Position numbers and translations under genes: made by a program. A stretch of DNA of 64,000 bases. Source: Streptomyces sp. LBL (GTDB taxonomy: Bacteria; Actinomycetota; Actinomycetes; Streptomycetales; Streptomycetaceae). Shown here in pieces: positions 1 through 8,272 of this stretch (positions within the stretch are counted from its first letter, which is position 1; each line of letters opens with the position of its first letter). The DNA is taken from contig NZ_JARXYX010000038.1 of NCBI RefSeq assembly GCF_029893585.1, positions 1 through 64,000 on the forward strand, written 5' to 3'. The notes under the pieces were generated by a model that saw only the letters and a program-made list of their open reading frames with translations, ran no database searches and was not told where the DNA came from.

Positions 1-196
1 GCGGGGCGTGCGCGGCTCACACAGAGCGACCCCCTATGACAACTACCCCCAGGGGGGACGCGCCAACAGCTCAGGGACGGCTGAACTACGGGGGGGGGCG
101 CCCCCGCGGGGGGGCCCCCCCTCCACGTTCGTAGGACCTGATTCCCAGGTACTGCCTGATTCGATGCGCAGGTACTGCCTGATACGCACGTACCGC
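1..196. other. Non-coding gap with G/C runs and a direct repeat
   Basis: No convincing gene is seen left of the response regulator stop. Positions 90-121 are runs of 9 G, 5 C, 7 G and 7 C that can fold on themselves and could act as a terminator for the minus-strand regulator gene. A 15-base direct repeat (CAGGTACTGCCTGAT) lies at 146-160 and 169-183, 23 bases apart start to start, just beyond the regulator's stop codon. Its function is unknown; a binding site for a regulator of the gene outside the window is possible. Confidence 0.5.
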
Positions 197-868
197 CTAC
201 TGCGCGCCGGGGCGCACCAGGCCGCTCTCGTACGCGTACACCGCGGCCTGCACCCGGTCACGCAGCCCCAGTTTGGTGAGGACATGGCCGACGTGCGTCT
301 TGACGGTGGTCTCACTGACGAACAGGTCGGCGGCGATCTCGGCATTGGACAGCCCGCGCGCCACCAGCTTCAGCACCTCGACCTCGCGATCGGTGAGCGT
401 GTGCAGGGTGTCCGGCACCGGCTCGTCGCCGGACGGCAGATGCGTGGCGTACTTGTCGAGCAGCCGGCGGGTGATGCTCGGCGCGAGCAGCGCCTCACCC
501 GCGGCCACCACGCGGATGGCCTGCACCAGCTCGTTGGCCGGGGCGTCCTTCAACAGGAAGCCGCTGGCACCCGCCCGCAGTGCCTCCACCACGTACTCGT
601 CGAGGTCGAAGGTGGTCAGCACCAGCACCTTGGCCGGGCCGTCCCGCCCCGGTCCGGTGATCTGCCGGGTCGCCTCCACACCGTCCATCCGCGGCATACG
701 GATGTCCATCAGGACCACGTCGGGCTGCAGGGCCCGCACCTGGTCCAGAGCCTGGAGGCCGTCTCCGGCCTCGCCGACGACCGCGATGTCCTGCTCGGCC
801 TCCAGAATCATCCGGAAGCCGGTGCGCAGCAGCGGCTGGTCGTCGACCAGTAGGACGCGGATGGCCAC
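197..868 (-). CDS. NarL/LuxR-family response regulator
   Basis: A 223-residue two-component response regulator. The N-terminal receiver domain (about 1-120) begins IRVLLVDDQ and carries the phospho-acceptor Asp in VVLMDIRMP near residue 54; the C-terminal LuxR-type helix-turn-helix (about 155-215) contains LTDREVEVLKLVARGLSNAEIA and TTVKTHV. The GTG start is preceded by GAAGGAGA, and longer upstream in-frame reading is rejected because it runs through the neighbouring nuclease. The gene follows the RecB-like nuclease by 14 bases on the same strand, so they may be co-transcribed. No partner histidine kinase is visible in the window; it may lie to the left. Confidence 0.92.
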   Translation of the reverse strand: MAIRVLLVDDQPLLRTGFRMILEAEQDIAVVGEAGDGLQALDQVRALQPDVVLMDIRMPRMDGVEATRQITGPGRDGPAKVLVLTTFDLDEYVVEALRAGASGFLLKDAPANELVQAIRVVAAGEALLAPSITRRLLDKYATHLPSGDEPVPDTLHTLTDREVEVLKLVARGLSNAEIAADLFVSETTVKTHVGHVLTKLGLRDRVQAAVYAYESGLVRPGAQ

Positions 869-882
869 GTAAGTCTCCTTCG

Positions 883-2004
883 CTAGTCCGGCCCCATTCT
901 GCCCTGCGGGCCGCCGCCGGACTCGGGCGCCCTCACCGGCAGCGGATAGGGCGGGGGAGTACCGCCGAACTCCGGGCAGTGCGCCTGGTGGTCGCACCAG
1001 CCGCACAGCTTGGTCGGACGCGGCCGCCAGTCCCCGGTCTCCGTGGCCTGACGGATCGCCTCCCACAGCGCGTGCAGCTTGCGCTCGACACGCTCCAGGT
1101 CGGCGACCACGGGGTCGTACGTCAGGACGTCGCCGCTGCCGAGATAGACGAGCTGCAGCCGGCGAGGGACGACGTTCTTCAGGCGCCACACCACCAGGGC
1201 GTAGAACTTCATCTGGAACAGCGCGCCCTCGGCGTACTGGGGCCGGGGCGCCTTGCCCGTCTTGTAGTCGACGATCCGCACCTCACCGGTGGGCGCCACG
1301 TCGACCCGGTCGATGATCCCGCGCAGCTTCAGCCCGGACTCCAGCTGGGTCTCGATGAACAGCTCACGCTCCACCGGCTCGAGCCGGGTGGGGTCCTCCA
1401 GCGTGAACCAGCGCTCCACCAGCTGCTCCGCCTCGCCGAGCCAGCGCGCCAGCCGCTCGCCCTCCGGATCGTCGGCGAACAGCTCGACGACCTCCGGCCG
1501 GGTCTCCCGCAGCCGGTCCCACTGGCCGGGGATGAGCGACGTGGCACGGGGAGCGGTCCGTTCGGCGGCCGGGGCGTCGAAGAGCCGCTCCAGGACCGCG
1601 TGCACCAGGGTGCCGCGCGTCGCCGCCTCGCTCGGCTTCTCGGGCAGCCGGTCGATCACCCGGAACCGGTACAACAGGGGGCACTGCATGAAGTCGCCCG
1701 CACGGGAGGGGGACAAGGAGGCGGGGGCCATGGCGGTGGGGGCGGTCGCGATCGTGATCCCCTCGTCCGTTGCTGTTGCTGTTGCTGTTGCTGTTGCCGC
1801 TGCCCCTGTTCCTGTGCCTGCCGCTGCCGTGTCCGTCGTCGCGGTGACCCCCGCCGTTGACTCTTCCGCCGCTGCCGTGTCGGTGTCCGTGGCCGTTGCC
1901 GTCGCGGTAACCGTCGCGGCCGTCGGCTCGGCCGGGACCGGCGGGTCCGCCTGCGCGCTGCCTTGGCCGGCGGCCTCCGCGGCGCCCTCCGTGCTCGTCT
2001 CCAT
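883..2004 (-). CDS. RecB-family PD-(D/E)XK nuclease with Cas4/AddB-like cysteines
   Basis: A 373-residue single-domain nuclease of the RecB/Cas4 superfamily. The first ~115 residues are low-complexity Ala/Thr/Asp, partly encoded by the hexamer repeat at 1769-1798. The nuclease domain starts at SLSPSRAGDF and shows GTLVHAVLERLF and the catalytic IVDYKTGKAP segment (D-x-K). Cysteines in FMQCPLLYR and LCGWCDHQAHC have the one-plus-three spacing of an AddB/Cas4-type 4Fe-4S cluster. The ortholog next to trmI is also found in Mycobacterium tuberculosis (Rv2119 beside Rv2118c), so the pairing is old. ATG at 2002-2004 is chosen; a start just before the conserved domain (MAPASLSPSR) is possible. Confidence 0.85.
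   Translation of the reverse strand: METSTEGAAEAAGQGSAQADPPVPAEPTAATVTATATATDTDTAAAEESTAGVTATTDTAAAGTGTGAAATATATATATDEGITIATAPTAMAPASLSPSRAGDFMQCPLLYRFRVIDRLPEKPSEAATRGTLVHAVLERLFDAPAAERTAPRATSLIPGQWDRLRETRPEVVELFADDPEGERLARWLGEAEQLVERWFTLEDPTRLEPVERELFIETQLESGLKLRGIIDRVDVAPTGEVRIVDYKTGKAPRPQYAEGALFQMKFYALVVWRLKNVVPRRLQLVYLGSGDVLTYDPVVADLERVERKLHALWEAIRQATETGDWRPRPTKLCGWCDHQAHCPEFGGTPPPYPLPVRAPESGGGPQGRMGPD
1769..1798. repeat. Hexanucleotide repeat (GTTGCT) inside the nuclease gene
   Basis: Four exact GTTGCT units (1769-1792) followed by GTTGCC. On the coding strand it produces an alternating Ala-Thr tract in the disordered N-terminus of the nuclease, so copy-number change would alter length by two residues per unit without frameshift. 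Confidence 0.85.
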
Positions 2005-2180
2005 GACCACAGACCATACGGCCCGCCACTGACAGTGACCCAGCCGTCGTCGCGTGACCGGCGCGACCACCGGGGAAACACGGGGGTGCCGGGGCGGAAT
2101 GCGTCGCGACGGCCGCATACCATCGACCCGAGACCCTCCCGTCCGGCAGGTGCGGGAGACGCTTCGAACGAGGGGACACC

Positions 2181-3920
2181 GTGGACGAGAGCGGCGGGAG
2201 CGGGCAGCCGCGGTCCGGCAACGACGAGCCGGCCGAGCACCCCGCAACACCTGCGACCCCGGCCACCGGCCCCGCACGTCCCGGCCGGCCCCGACGGGCC
2301 ACCGACACCGACGAGGCCCCACCGGCCGACGAACCGACCATGGTCGTACGCCGGTTGGGCGCCCTGCCCGAGACCCCCAGTGACGCCGCCGGCGACGAGG
2401 CCACCGGGGGCGAGAGCCCCGGTCGCTCCGGAGCTGAGACCCCCACGGGCGAAGCCTCGCGGGACAAGCCCACCGAAGGCCGGCCCGCCGAAGGCCAGGC
2501 CCCCCAGGACCAGCCCTCCAAGGACCAGCCCTCCAAGGACCAGCCCTCCAAGGACCAGCCCTCCAAGGACCAGCCCTCCAAGGACCAGGCCCCCAGGGAC
2601 CACGAGGCCACAGCCGCCGAGGACGGCACCGAGCCCCACGCCCCTCAGCACGCCGACCATCACCGGACCGAAGCGCACACCGGCAGCCCGGAGCACTCCG
2701 ACACCGTCGGTGACCGACCCCTCGCCCACACCGGTGCCACCAAGGGTCGCCCTTCCCGGCGCGAACGAGGACCCGGAGGCGGGCTGCTGATGGGGCGGCC
2801 GTTCGGCGTACCCGTGTACGTCGCGCCCAGCTGGTTCCTCGTCGCCGCCCTGATCACCTGGGTGTTCGGCGGCCAGCTCGACCGGGTGCTGCCCGAACTC
2901 GGCGCCGCCCGCTACCTCGTCTCCCTCTTCTTCGCCATCGCCTTCTACGCCTCCGTACTGGTGCACGAACTCGCCCACACGGTCGCGGCCCTCCGCTTCA
3001 ATCTCCCGGTCCGCCGAATCCAGCTCCAGTTCTTCGGTGGCGTCTCCGAGATCGAGAAGGAGGCCGAGACTCCCGGCCGCGAGTTCTGGCTGGCCTTCGT
3101 CGGCCCGCTGCTCTCCCTCGTCCTCTCCGGCCTCTTCTACCTCGCCCTGCAGCCCGTCGAGCCCGGTACGGTCCCCGGCGTCCTGCTGGCCGGCCTGATG
3201 GCCTCCAACCTGATCGTCGCCGTCTTCAACCTCCTGCCCGGCCTGCCCCTCGACGGCGGCAGGATGCTCCGCGCGGTCGTCTGGAAGATCACCGGCAGGC
3301 CGATGACCGGCACCATCGCCGCCGCCTGGGTAGGCCGTGCCCTCGCCGTCTCCGTCCTGATCGGCCTGCCGCTGCTCACCCAGTCCGGAGCGCTCGGCTC
3401 CAACGCCGAGGACAACGTCGGCATGGACACCGTGATGGACGCCCTGCTCGCCGCCATCCTCGCCGCGATCATCTGGACCGGCGCCGGCAACAGCCTGCGC
3501 ATGGCCCGGCTGCGTGAGCACCTGCCCGAACTGCGCGCCCGTACCCTCACCCGCCGCGCGGTCCCCGTCGAAACCGGCACCCCCCTCTCGGAAGCCCTGC
3601 GCCGTGCCAACGCCGCCGGCGCCCGCGCCCTGGTCGTCGTCGACGCCGACGGTCACCCGCTCTCCCTCGTCCGCGAGGCCGCCATCGTCGGCGTACCGGA
3701 ACACCGCCGCCCCTGGGTCGCCGTCAGCGGCCTCGCCCAGGACCTCACCGAAGGCATGCGCGTCTCCGCGGAACTGGCCGGCGAGGCACTCCTGGACACC
3801 CTGCGCGCCACCCCGGCCACCGAGTACCTCGTCGTCGAGGAGAACGGCGAGATCTACGGTGTCCTGTCGGCGGCCGACGTGGAGCGCGCCTTCGTGAAGG
3901 CGATGGCCAGGCCGTCCTAG
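2181..3920 (+). CDS. Site-2-type zinc metalloprotease (M50) with CBS domains
   Basis: A 579-residue membrane protease of the M50 SpoIVFB/S2P type, expected to cleave within or near membrane helices. After ~200 disordered, charged residues come several hydrophobic helices. The zinc motif HELAH is at 262-266, and the third ligand lies in LDGGR at about 357-361 (D358). The C-terminal ~130 residues (RRAVPVETGTPLSEAL to EIYGVLSAADVERAF) are a CBS pair typical of the subfamily that senses adenosine nucleotides. GTG start behind GAGGGG. It is divergent from the nuclease gene, with 176 bases between them holding both promoters. The substrate is not evident. Confidence 0.9.
   Translation: MDESGGSGQPRSGNDEPAEHPATPATPATGPARPGRPRRATDTDEAPPADEPTMVVRRLGALPETPSDAAGDEATGGESPGRSGAETPTGEASRDKPTEGRPAEGQAPQDQPSKDQPSKDQPSKDQPSKDQPSKDQAPRDHEATAAEDGTEPHAPQHADHHRTEAHTGSPEHSDTVGDRPLAHTGATKGRPSRRERGPGGGLLMGRPFGVPVYVAPSWFLVAALITWVFGGQLDRVLPELGAARYLVSLFFAIAFYASVLVHELAHTVAALRFNLPVRRIQLQFFGGVSEIEKEAETPGREFWLAFVGPLLSLVLSGLFYLALQPVEPGTVPGVLLAGLMASNLIVAVFNLLPGLPLDGGRMLRAVVWKITGRPMTGTIAAAWVGRALAVSVLIGLPLLTQSGALGSNAEDNVGMDTVMDALLAAILAAIIWTGAGNSLRMARLREHLPELRARTLTRRAVPVETGTPLSEALRRANAAGARALVVVDADGHPLSLVREAAIVGVPEHRRPWVAVSGLAQDLTEGMRVSAELAGEALLDTLRATPATEYLVVEENGEIYGVLSAADVERAFVKAMARPS
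2511..2585 (+). repeat. Five 15-bp tandem repeats in the M50 protease gene
   Basis: Five identical copies of CAGCCCTCCAAGGAC, encoding five QPSKD pentapeptides in the N-terminal disordered region of the protease. The exact nucleotide identity suggests recent expansion or slippage. Confidence 0.95.
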
Positions 3921-3946
3921 TGGTCCGAGGCCCCCGCCGGGACCGG

Positions 3947-3952
3947 TAGGCT
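3947..3952 (+). promoter_or_regulatory. -10 hexamer TAGGCT, probable leaderless start of trmI
   Basis: TAGGCT sits six bases before the trmI ATG with no Shine-Dalgarno sequence between. At this spacing transcription would begin at or next to the A of ATG, giving a leaderless mRNA. No good -35 is seen. Confidence 0.5.
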
Positions 3953-3958
3953 GGTCAC

Positions 3959-4861
3959 ATGTCCGAACCGACCGGTGCCGCCCGCAGACGCGGGCCCTTC
4001 AAGGTCGGGGACCAGGTTCAGCTGACCGACCCCAAGGGCCGCCACTACACGTTCACGCTCGAGGCCGGGAAGAACTTCCACACCCACAAGGGTTCCTTCC
4101 CGCACGACGAACTGATCGGCGCTCCCGAGGGCAGCGTTGTCCGTACCACTGGGAACGTCGCCTACCTCGCGCTGCGCCCCCTGCTCCCCGACTACGTCCT
4201 GTCCATGCCCCGCGGCGCCGCCGTGGTCTATCCCAAGGACGCGGGGCAGATCCTCGCCTTCGCCGACATCTTCCCCGGCGCACGCGTCGTGGAAGCAGGC
4301 GTCGGCTCCGGCTCGCTCAGCAGCTTCCTGCTGCGTGCCATCGGTGACCAGGGCATGCTGCACAGCTACGAGCGCCGCGAAGACTTCGCCGACATCGCCC
4401 GGCAGAACGTGGAGCGCTACTTCGGCGGCCCCCACCCCGCCTGGCAACTCACCGTCGGAGACCTCCAGGACAACCTGTCCGACATGGACGTCGACCGCGT
4501 CATCCTCGACATGCTGGCTCCCTGGGAGTGCCTGGAGGCCGTCTCCAAGGCCCTCGTGCCCGGCGGCATCCTGTGCTGCTACGTGGCGACCACCACGCAG
4601 CTTGCCCGGACCGTCGAGTCCATCCGCGAGATCGGCAGCTTCAACGAGCCGACCTCCTGGGAGTCGATGATCCGCAACTGGCACGTGGAAGGCCTGGCCG
4701 TCCGCCCGGACCACCGGATGATCGGCCACACCGGCTTCCTGCTCACCGCCCGCCGCCTCGCCGACGGCGTCGAGCCGCCCATGCGCCGCCGCCGACCCGC
4801 CAAGGGCGCCTACGGCGATGACTACACCGGCCCCAACGCCGAGGGCGGCGCCGCCCGCTGA
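3959..4861 (+). CDS. trmI: tRNA (adenine-N1-)-methyltransferase TrmI
   Basis: A 300-residue class I SAM-dependent methyltransferase that makes m1A58 in the tRNA T-loop, as known for the M. tuberculosis ortholog Rv2118c. The N-terminal small beta domain is followed by MPRGAAVVYPKDAGQIL and the SAM-binding loop VVEAGVGSGSLSSFLL around residue 105, and by the acidic motif DRVILDMLAPW (about 179-189). Length and motifs fit the family throughout. It sits 38 bases after the M50 protease. The start at ATG 3959 lacks a ribosome-binding site and probably lies at the 5' end of its own transcript. Confidence 0.94.
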   Translation: MSEPTGAARRRGPFKVGDQVQLTDPKGRHYTFTLEAGKNFHTHKGSFPHDELIGAPEGSVVRTTGNVAYLALRPLLPDYVLSMPRGAAVVYPKDAGQILAFADIFPGARVVEAGVGSGSLSSFLLRAIGDQGMLHSYERREDFADIARQNVERYFGGPHPAWQLTVGDLQDNLSDMDVDRVILDMLAPWECLEAVSKALVPGGILCCYVATTTQLARTVESIREIGSFNEPTSWESMIRNWHVEGLAVRPDHRMIGHTGFLLTARRLADGVEPPMRRRRPAKGAYGDDYTGPNAEGGAAR

Positions 4862-4894
4862 GGCGGCCCGTCCCGCGAGGCGGCCCGTCCCGCG
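4861..4894. repeat. 17-bp tandem duplication after trmI
   Basis: AGGCGGCCCGTCCCGCG occurs twice back to back (4861-4877, 4878-4894), starting at the last base of the trmI stop codon. Confidence 0.85.
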
Positions 4895-4907
4895 ACAACG
4901 CACGAAT

Positions 4908-4951
4908 GCCGTGGCCGAGTTCCCACAGACATCGCGGAACTCGGCCACGGC
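4908..4951 (+). terminator. Hairpin terminator after trmI
   Basis: Perfect 16-bp inverted repeat (4908-4923 and 4936-4951) with a 12-base loop, located in the gap between trmI and the next gene. No U-tract follows, which is common for actinobacterial terminators. Confidence 0.75.
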
Positions 4952-5084
4952 GTACTCGTGTTGACACGGCACCAGAATCCGTACGACCTGGGCCGGCGGA
5001 GTTCCGACCCCGCCGTTCCCCCCTCACTGTGACGTGTGGCACCATGCAGCCACCCCCACCGGCACAGCCCAGGAGACGCTCCGA

Positions 5085-5663
5085 GTGCAGCAATCCGCCG
5101 TCCCGGAACTGGCACACACCCACACCCGACCGATCCACTGGGTCGCCACCGCGACGGCGGTCGCAGGCGTGGTGGCCCTGTCCTCGGTCCTGCAGCCCAA
5201 CCCGGCGACAGCCGCCCAGGCAGCCGGCCCGGAGACCAAGAAAGCCCCGGCCGTCACCGCGCCCCCCGACCCCACGGGCGTCGCCTTCCCGATCGAGTGC
5301 GGCCCGGTCAAGGCGCTCGTGATCAAGAAGGCCACCGGAGACCTCGACGGAGACGGCCGACCGGAAACAGCCGCCGTGGTGCACTGCGACGCACCGATGG
5401 GCACCCCGCCCGACGGCGTCTACGTCCTCACCCGGTCCGCGGACACCGGCAGGCCCCGAGTGGTGGCCACTCTCGTCGCCCCCAAGGAGCGCCGGAGCGT
5501 GACCGACTTCGCCCTGCGGGACGGAACCGTGCTCGCCACGCTCCTCGGCTACTCCACAGCCGACGTACCCAGTTGCTGCCCCGACACGAAGGACAGCGTG
5601 AAGTGGCGGTGGAAGAACGGCGCGTTCGCCCGCTCGGCACCCGCCGACTCACACACCGTCTGA
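5085..5663 (+). CDS. Secreted protein with a DxDGDG calcium-type motif, unknown function
   Basis: A 192-residue protein I do not recognise as a named family. An N-terminal region rich in polar residues is followed by a hydrophobic stretch (WVATATAVAGVVALSSVL) and an Ala-rich cleavage-like segment, suggesting export or membrane anchoring. The mature part contains TGDLDGDGRPETAAVV, an FG-GAP/EF-hand-like calcium-binding loop, and a paired Cys motif PSCCPD near the C-terminus. The start at GTG 5085 has AGGAG nine bases upstream; a GTG at 5034 is in frame but lacks one. It stands alone between a terminator and the convergent ferredoxin gene. Confidence 0.75.
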   Translation: MQQSAVPELAHTHTRPIHWVATATAVAGVVALSSVLQPNPATAAQAAGPETKKAPAVTAPPDPTGVAFPIECGPVKALVIKKATGDLDGDGRPETAAVVHCDAPMGTPPDGVYVLTRSADTGRPRVVATLVAPKERRSVTDFALRDGTVLATLLGYSTADVPSCCPDTKDSVKWRWKNGAFARSAPADSHTV

Positions 5664-5722
5664 CCCGCGCCACCGACGCGTTGTGATGAATCAGACAGGC
5701 GTCGCAGCGGGTGACGGTCCGG

Positions 5723-6028
5723 TCACTCCGCGTCCGGACCGTAGACCTCGGTCCTGTCCGAAACCCGACGCACATGGATGCACTCGCCCGGACACTCCTT
5801 CGCGGAGTCGGCCACATCCGTGAGAAGCGGCAGCGGTACGGGCGTTGTGGCGCCCTTGTCCTGCAGCAGCTCGTCCTCCGCGCCCCTGACATAGGCCAGC
5901 CCGTCGATGTCCAGCTCGAACACCTCCGGCGCGTACTGGACGCAGATGCCGTCGCCGGTACAGAGATCCTGGTCGATCCAGACCTCCAGCGCCTCGATGT
6001 CGACCCCGGCCTCCTGCTGCACGCTCAT
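5723..6028 (-). CDS. Single-cluster ferredoxin
   Basis: A 101-residue small ferredoxin of the type that feeds electrons to P450s and other oxygenases. Cluster ligands appear in LCTGDGICVQYAP (C-x5-C with Asp at the middle position) and KECPGECIHV, the pattern of 3Fe-4S or Asp-ligated 4Fe-4S ferredoxins. ATG at 6026-6028 has AGGAG five bases upstream; an in-frame longer reading to 6211 is not supported by similarity. It is divergent from arc. A P450 is encoded in the window (36.6 kb), but there is no direct evidence that they pair. Confidence 0.88.
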   Translation of the reverse strand: MSVQQEAGVDIEALEVWIDQDLCTGDGICVQYAPEVFELDIDGLAYVRGAEDELLQDKGATTPVPLPLLTDVADSAKECPGECIHVRRVSDRTEVYGPDAE

Positions 6029-6095
6029 ATCTCCTGCCGTTTCTCGTCGAGCCAAACGGGAATCCAGCCAGCTCTGACGGGTGTTGAACACTTTG

Positions 6096-6101
6096 ACCCT
6101 A
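6096..6101 (-). promoter_or_regulatory. -10 hexamer TAGGGT for the ferredoxin gene
   Basis: On the minus strand the sequence AGGTAGGGTC places a TAGGGT hexamer about 60 bases before the expected start codon region. The same 10-mer appears in opposite orientation in front of arc (6225-6234). Confidence 0.45.
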
Positions 6102-6227
6102 CCTCCGGCGGCTTCCCCTCCATGTTCGGTGGGTATTCCCCTGGCGTGAGGGAGAGCGCAAGGGTGAAGATCGGACACACCCCTACCGTCTTTGTGATCT
6201 AGGGGTTTCAATCAACACCCACCCAGG

Positions 6228-6233
6228 TAGGGT
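6228..6233 (+). promoter_or_regulatory. -10 hexamer TAGGGT for arc
   Basis: TAGGGT within AGGTAGGGTC, followed about 38 bases later by the arc start codon. With the ferredoxin element it forms a mirror-image divergent promoter pair in the 243-base gap. Confidence 0.5.
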
Positions 6234-6271
6234 CTGGAAGCGTCCAGCTCCCCTTGGAGGAGGTGAGGACC

Positions 6272-8038
6272 GTGGCAGCCCACGACGACGACATGAACCG
6301 CGGCATCCGCCCGGGACGAGGGTCCGAAGACCCCGCCGGGCAGATTGCCTACCTTGAGCAGGAGATCGCCGTCCTGCGACGCAAGCTCGCCGACTCTCCG
6401 CGACACACGAGGATTCTCGAAGAGCGGATCGTCGAGCTGCAGACCAATCTGGCCGGCGTGTCCGCCCAGAACGAGAGACTCGCCAACACGCTCCGTGAGG
6501 CCCGCGACCAGATCGTGGCCCTCAAGGAGGAGGTCGACCGGCTCGCACAGCCACCGGCCGGCTTCGGTGTCTTCCTCACGGCGAACGAGGACGGCACGGC
6601 GGACATCTTCACCGGCGGCCGCAAGCTGCGGGTGAACGTCAGCCCCAGCGTGGAACTCGACGAGCTCCGGCGCGGCCAGGAAGTCATGCTCAATGAAGCT
6701 CTCAACGTGGTCGAGGCCATGGAATACGAGAGCGTCGGCGACATCGTCACCCTCAAGGAGATCCTTGAGGACGGCGATCGAGCCCTTGTAGTGGGGCACA
6801 CCGACGAGGAACGGGTGGTGAGGCTCGCCGAGCCCCTGCTGGACATCACCATCCGCCCCGGCGACGCCCTGCTACTCGAACCCCGCTCCGGCTACGTCTA
6901 CGAAGTCGTTCCCAAGAGCGAGGTCGAGGAACTCGTCCTCGAAGAGGTCCCCGACATCGGCTACGAGCAGATCGGCGGCCTGGGCGGCCAGATCGAGGCC
7001 ATCCGCGACGCCGTCGAGCTTCCGTACCTCTACCCGGACCTGTTCAAGGAGCACGAACTGCGCCCCCCCAAGGGCGTCCTCCTGTACGGGCCGCCCGGAT
7101 GCGGTAAGACGCTCATCGCCAAGGCCGTCGCCAACTCACTGGCCAAGAAGGTCGCCGAGGTCACCGGCCAGGCCTCCGGCAAGAGTTTCTTCCTCAACAT
7201 CAAGGGCCCCGAGCTCCTGAACAAGTACGTCGGCGAGACCGAGCGGCAGATCCGCCTCGTCTTCCAGCGTGCTCGTGAGAAGGCCAGCGAAGGCACCCCC
7301 GTGATCGTCTTCTTCGACGAGATGGAGTCACTCTTCCGCACCCGTGGTTCCGGCGTCAGCTCGGACGTGGAGAACACCATCGTCCCGCAGCTGCTCGCTG
7401 AGATCGACGGCGTGGAGGGCCTGCAGAACGTGGTCGTGATCGGCGCCTCCAACCGCGAGGACATGATCGACCCCGCCATCCTGCGACCCGGCCGGCTGGA
7501 CGTGAAGATCAAGATCGAGCGTCCGGACGCCGAGGCGGCCAAGGACATCTTCGCCAAGTACCTCACCGAGCGCCTCCCTCTGCACTCCGACGACCTCGGG
7601 GAGCACGGCGGCAGCAGGGCCACCACCGTCGGAAGCATGATCCAGACGGCCGTCGAACACATGTATGCCGAATCCGAGGAAAACCGCTTCCTGGAAGTCA
7701 CCTACGCCAACGGCGACAAGGAAGTCCTCTACTTCAAGGACTTCAATTCCGGCGCCATGATCGAGAACATCGTGGGCCGCGCCAAGAAAATGGCGATCAA
7801 GGACTTCCTGGAGCACGAGCAGAAGGGCCTTCGCGTCTCCCACCTCCTCCAGGCATGCGTGGACGAGTTCAAGGAGAACGAGGACCTGCCGAACACCACC
7901 AACCCCGACGACTGGGCCCGTATCTCCGGCAAGAAGGGCGAACGGATCGTCTACATCCGTACGCTCATCACCGGAAAGCAGGGCGCGGACACCGGACGCT
8001 CCATCGACACGGTGGCAAACACCGGGCAGTACCTGTAA
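6272..8038 (+). CDS. arc: Proteasome-associated AAA ATPase (ARC/Mpa)
   Basis: The 588-residue ring ATPase that recognises pupylated proteins, unfolds them and threads them into the 20S proteasome. The N-terminal coiled coil (about 20-75) binds Pup, followed by tandem OB-fold domains (about 85-230) and the AAA domain: Walker A GPPGCGKT at 273-280 and Walker B VFFDE at about 346-350. It ends in GQYL, the C-terminal tail known to dock into the 20S alpha ring. GTG 6272 is chosen because GGAGGAGGTGAGG lies just upstream and gives the family length; an in-frame TTG at 6254 would add six residues. First gene of the Pup-proteasome run. Confidence 0.97.
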   Translation: MAAHDDDMNRGIRPGRGSEDPAGQIAYLEQEIAVLRRKLADSPRHTRILEERIVELQTNLAGVSAQNERLANTLREARDQIVALKEEVDRLAQPPAGFGVFLTANEDGTADIFTGGRKLRVNVSPSVELDELRRGQEVMLNEALNVVEAMEYESVGDIVTLKEILEDGDRALVVGHTDEERVVRLAEPLLDITIRPGDALLLEPRSGYVYEVVPKSEVEELVLEEVPDIGYEQIGGLGGQIEAIRDAVELPYLYPDLFKEHELRPPKGVLLYGPPGCGKTLIAKAVANSLAKKVAEVTGQASGKSFFLNIKGPELLNKYVGETERQIRLVFQRAREKASEGTPVIVFFDEMESLFRTRGSGVSSDVENTIVPQLLAEIDGVEGLQNVVVIGASNREDMIDPAILRPGRLDVKIKIERPDAEAAKDIFAKYLTERLPLHSDDLGEHGGSRATTVGSMIQTAVEHMYAESEENRFLEVTYANGDKEVLYFKDFNSGAMIENIVGRAKKMAIKDFLEHEQKGLRVSHLLQACVDEFKENEDLPNTTNPDDWARISGKKGERIVYIRTLITGKQGADTGRSIDTVANTGQYL

Positions 8039-8047
8039 AAAGCAGGG

Positions 8048-8082
8048 CGGCTGCGGGTGCCCTCACCGGGTATCCGCAGCCG
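8048..8082 (+). terminator. Hairpin terminator after arc
   Basis: An 11-bp stem (8048-8058 with 8072-8082, one G-U pair) and 13-base loop start ten bases after the arc stop and are followed by a short T-rich stretch (CTGTTTT), consistent with intrinsic termination. Confidence 0.7.
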
Positions 8083-8152
8083 ACTGTTTTCCAGGCCACG
8101 GCTCAAGCAAGGCAATGACGCAAATGATCTCCCCACCAGCGCAGAGGCGTTC

Positions 8153-8158
8153 TAGGCT
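8153..8158 (+). promoter_or_regulatory. -10 hexamer TAGGCT for dop
   Basis: TAGGCT in the arc-dop gap, after the arc terminator, implying a separate dop transcript with a leader of about 108 bases. No clear -35 is seen. Confidence 0.4.
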
Positions 8159-8272
8159 CTTCGGTACCGCCGAATCGCGCAGTGCGGGGACGGGCACCGC
8201 ACACGCACCGGAGCGCCAGCGGTACTTGAGCGGCGCCCCCGACCGAGGGCGCCGCCGGGCAAGGAGGGCCGC

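Noticed and set aside
1656..3704. Long open reading frames on the strand opposite the M50 protease and nuclease genes
   Set aside because: They are other-frame shadows caused by GC codon bias; their translations are compositionally odd (Gly/Val repeats) and antisense to proteins with clear motifs.
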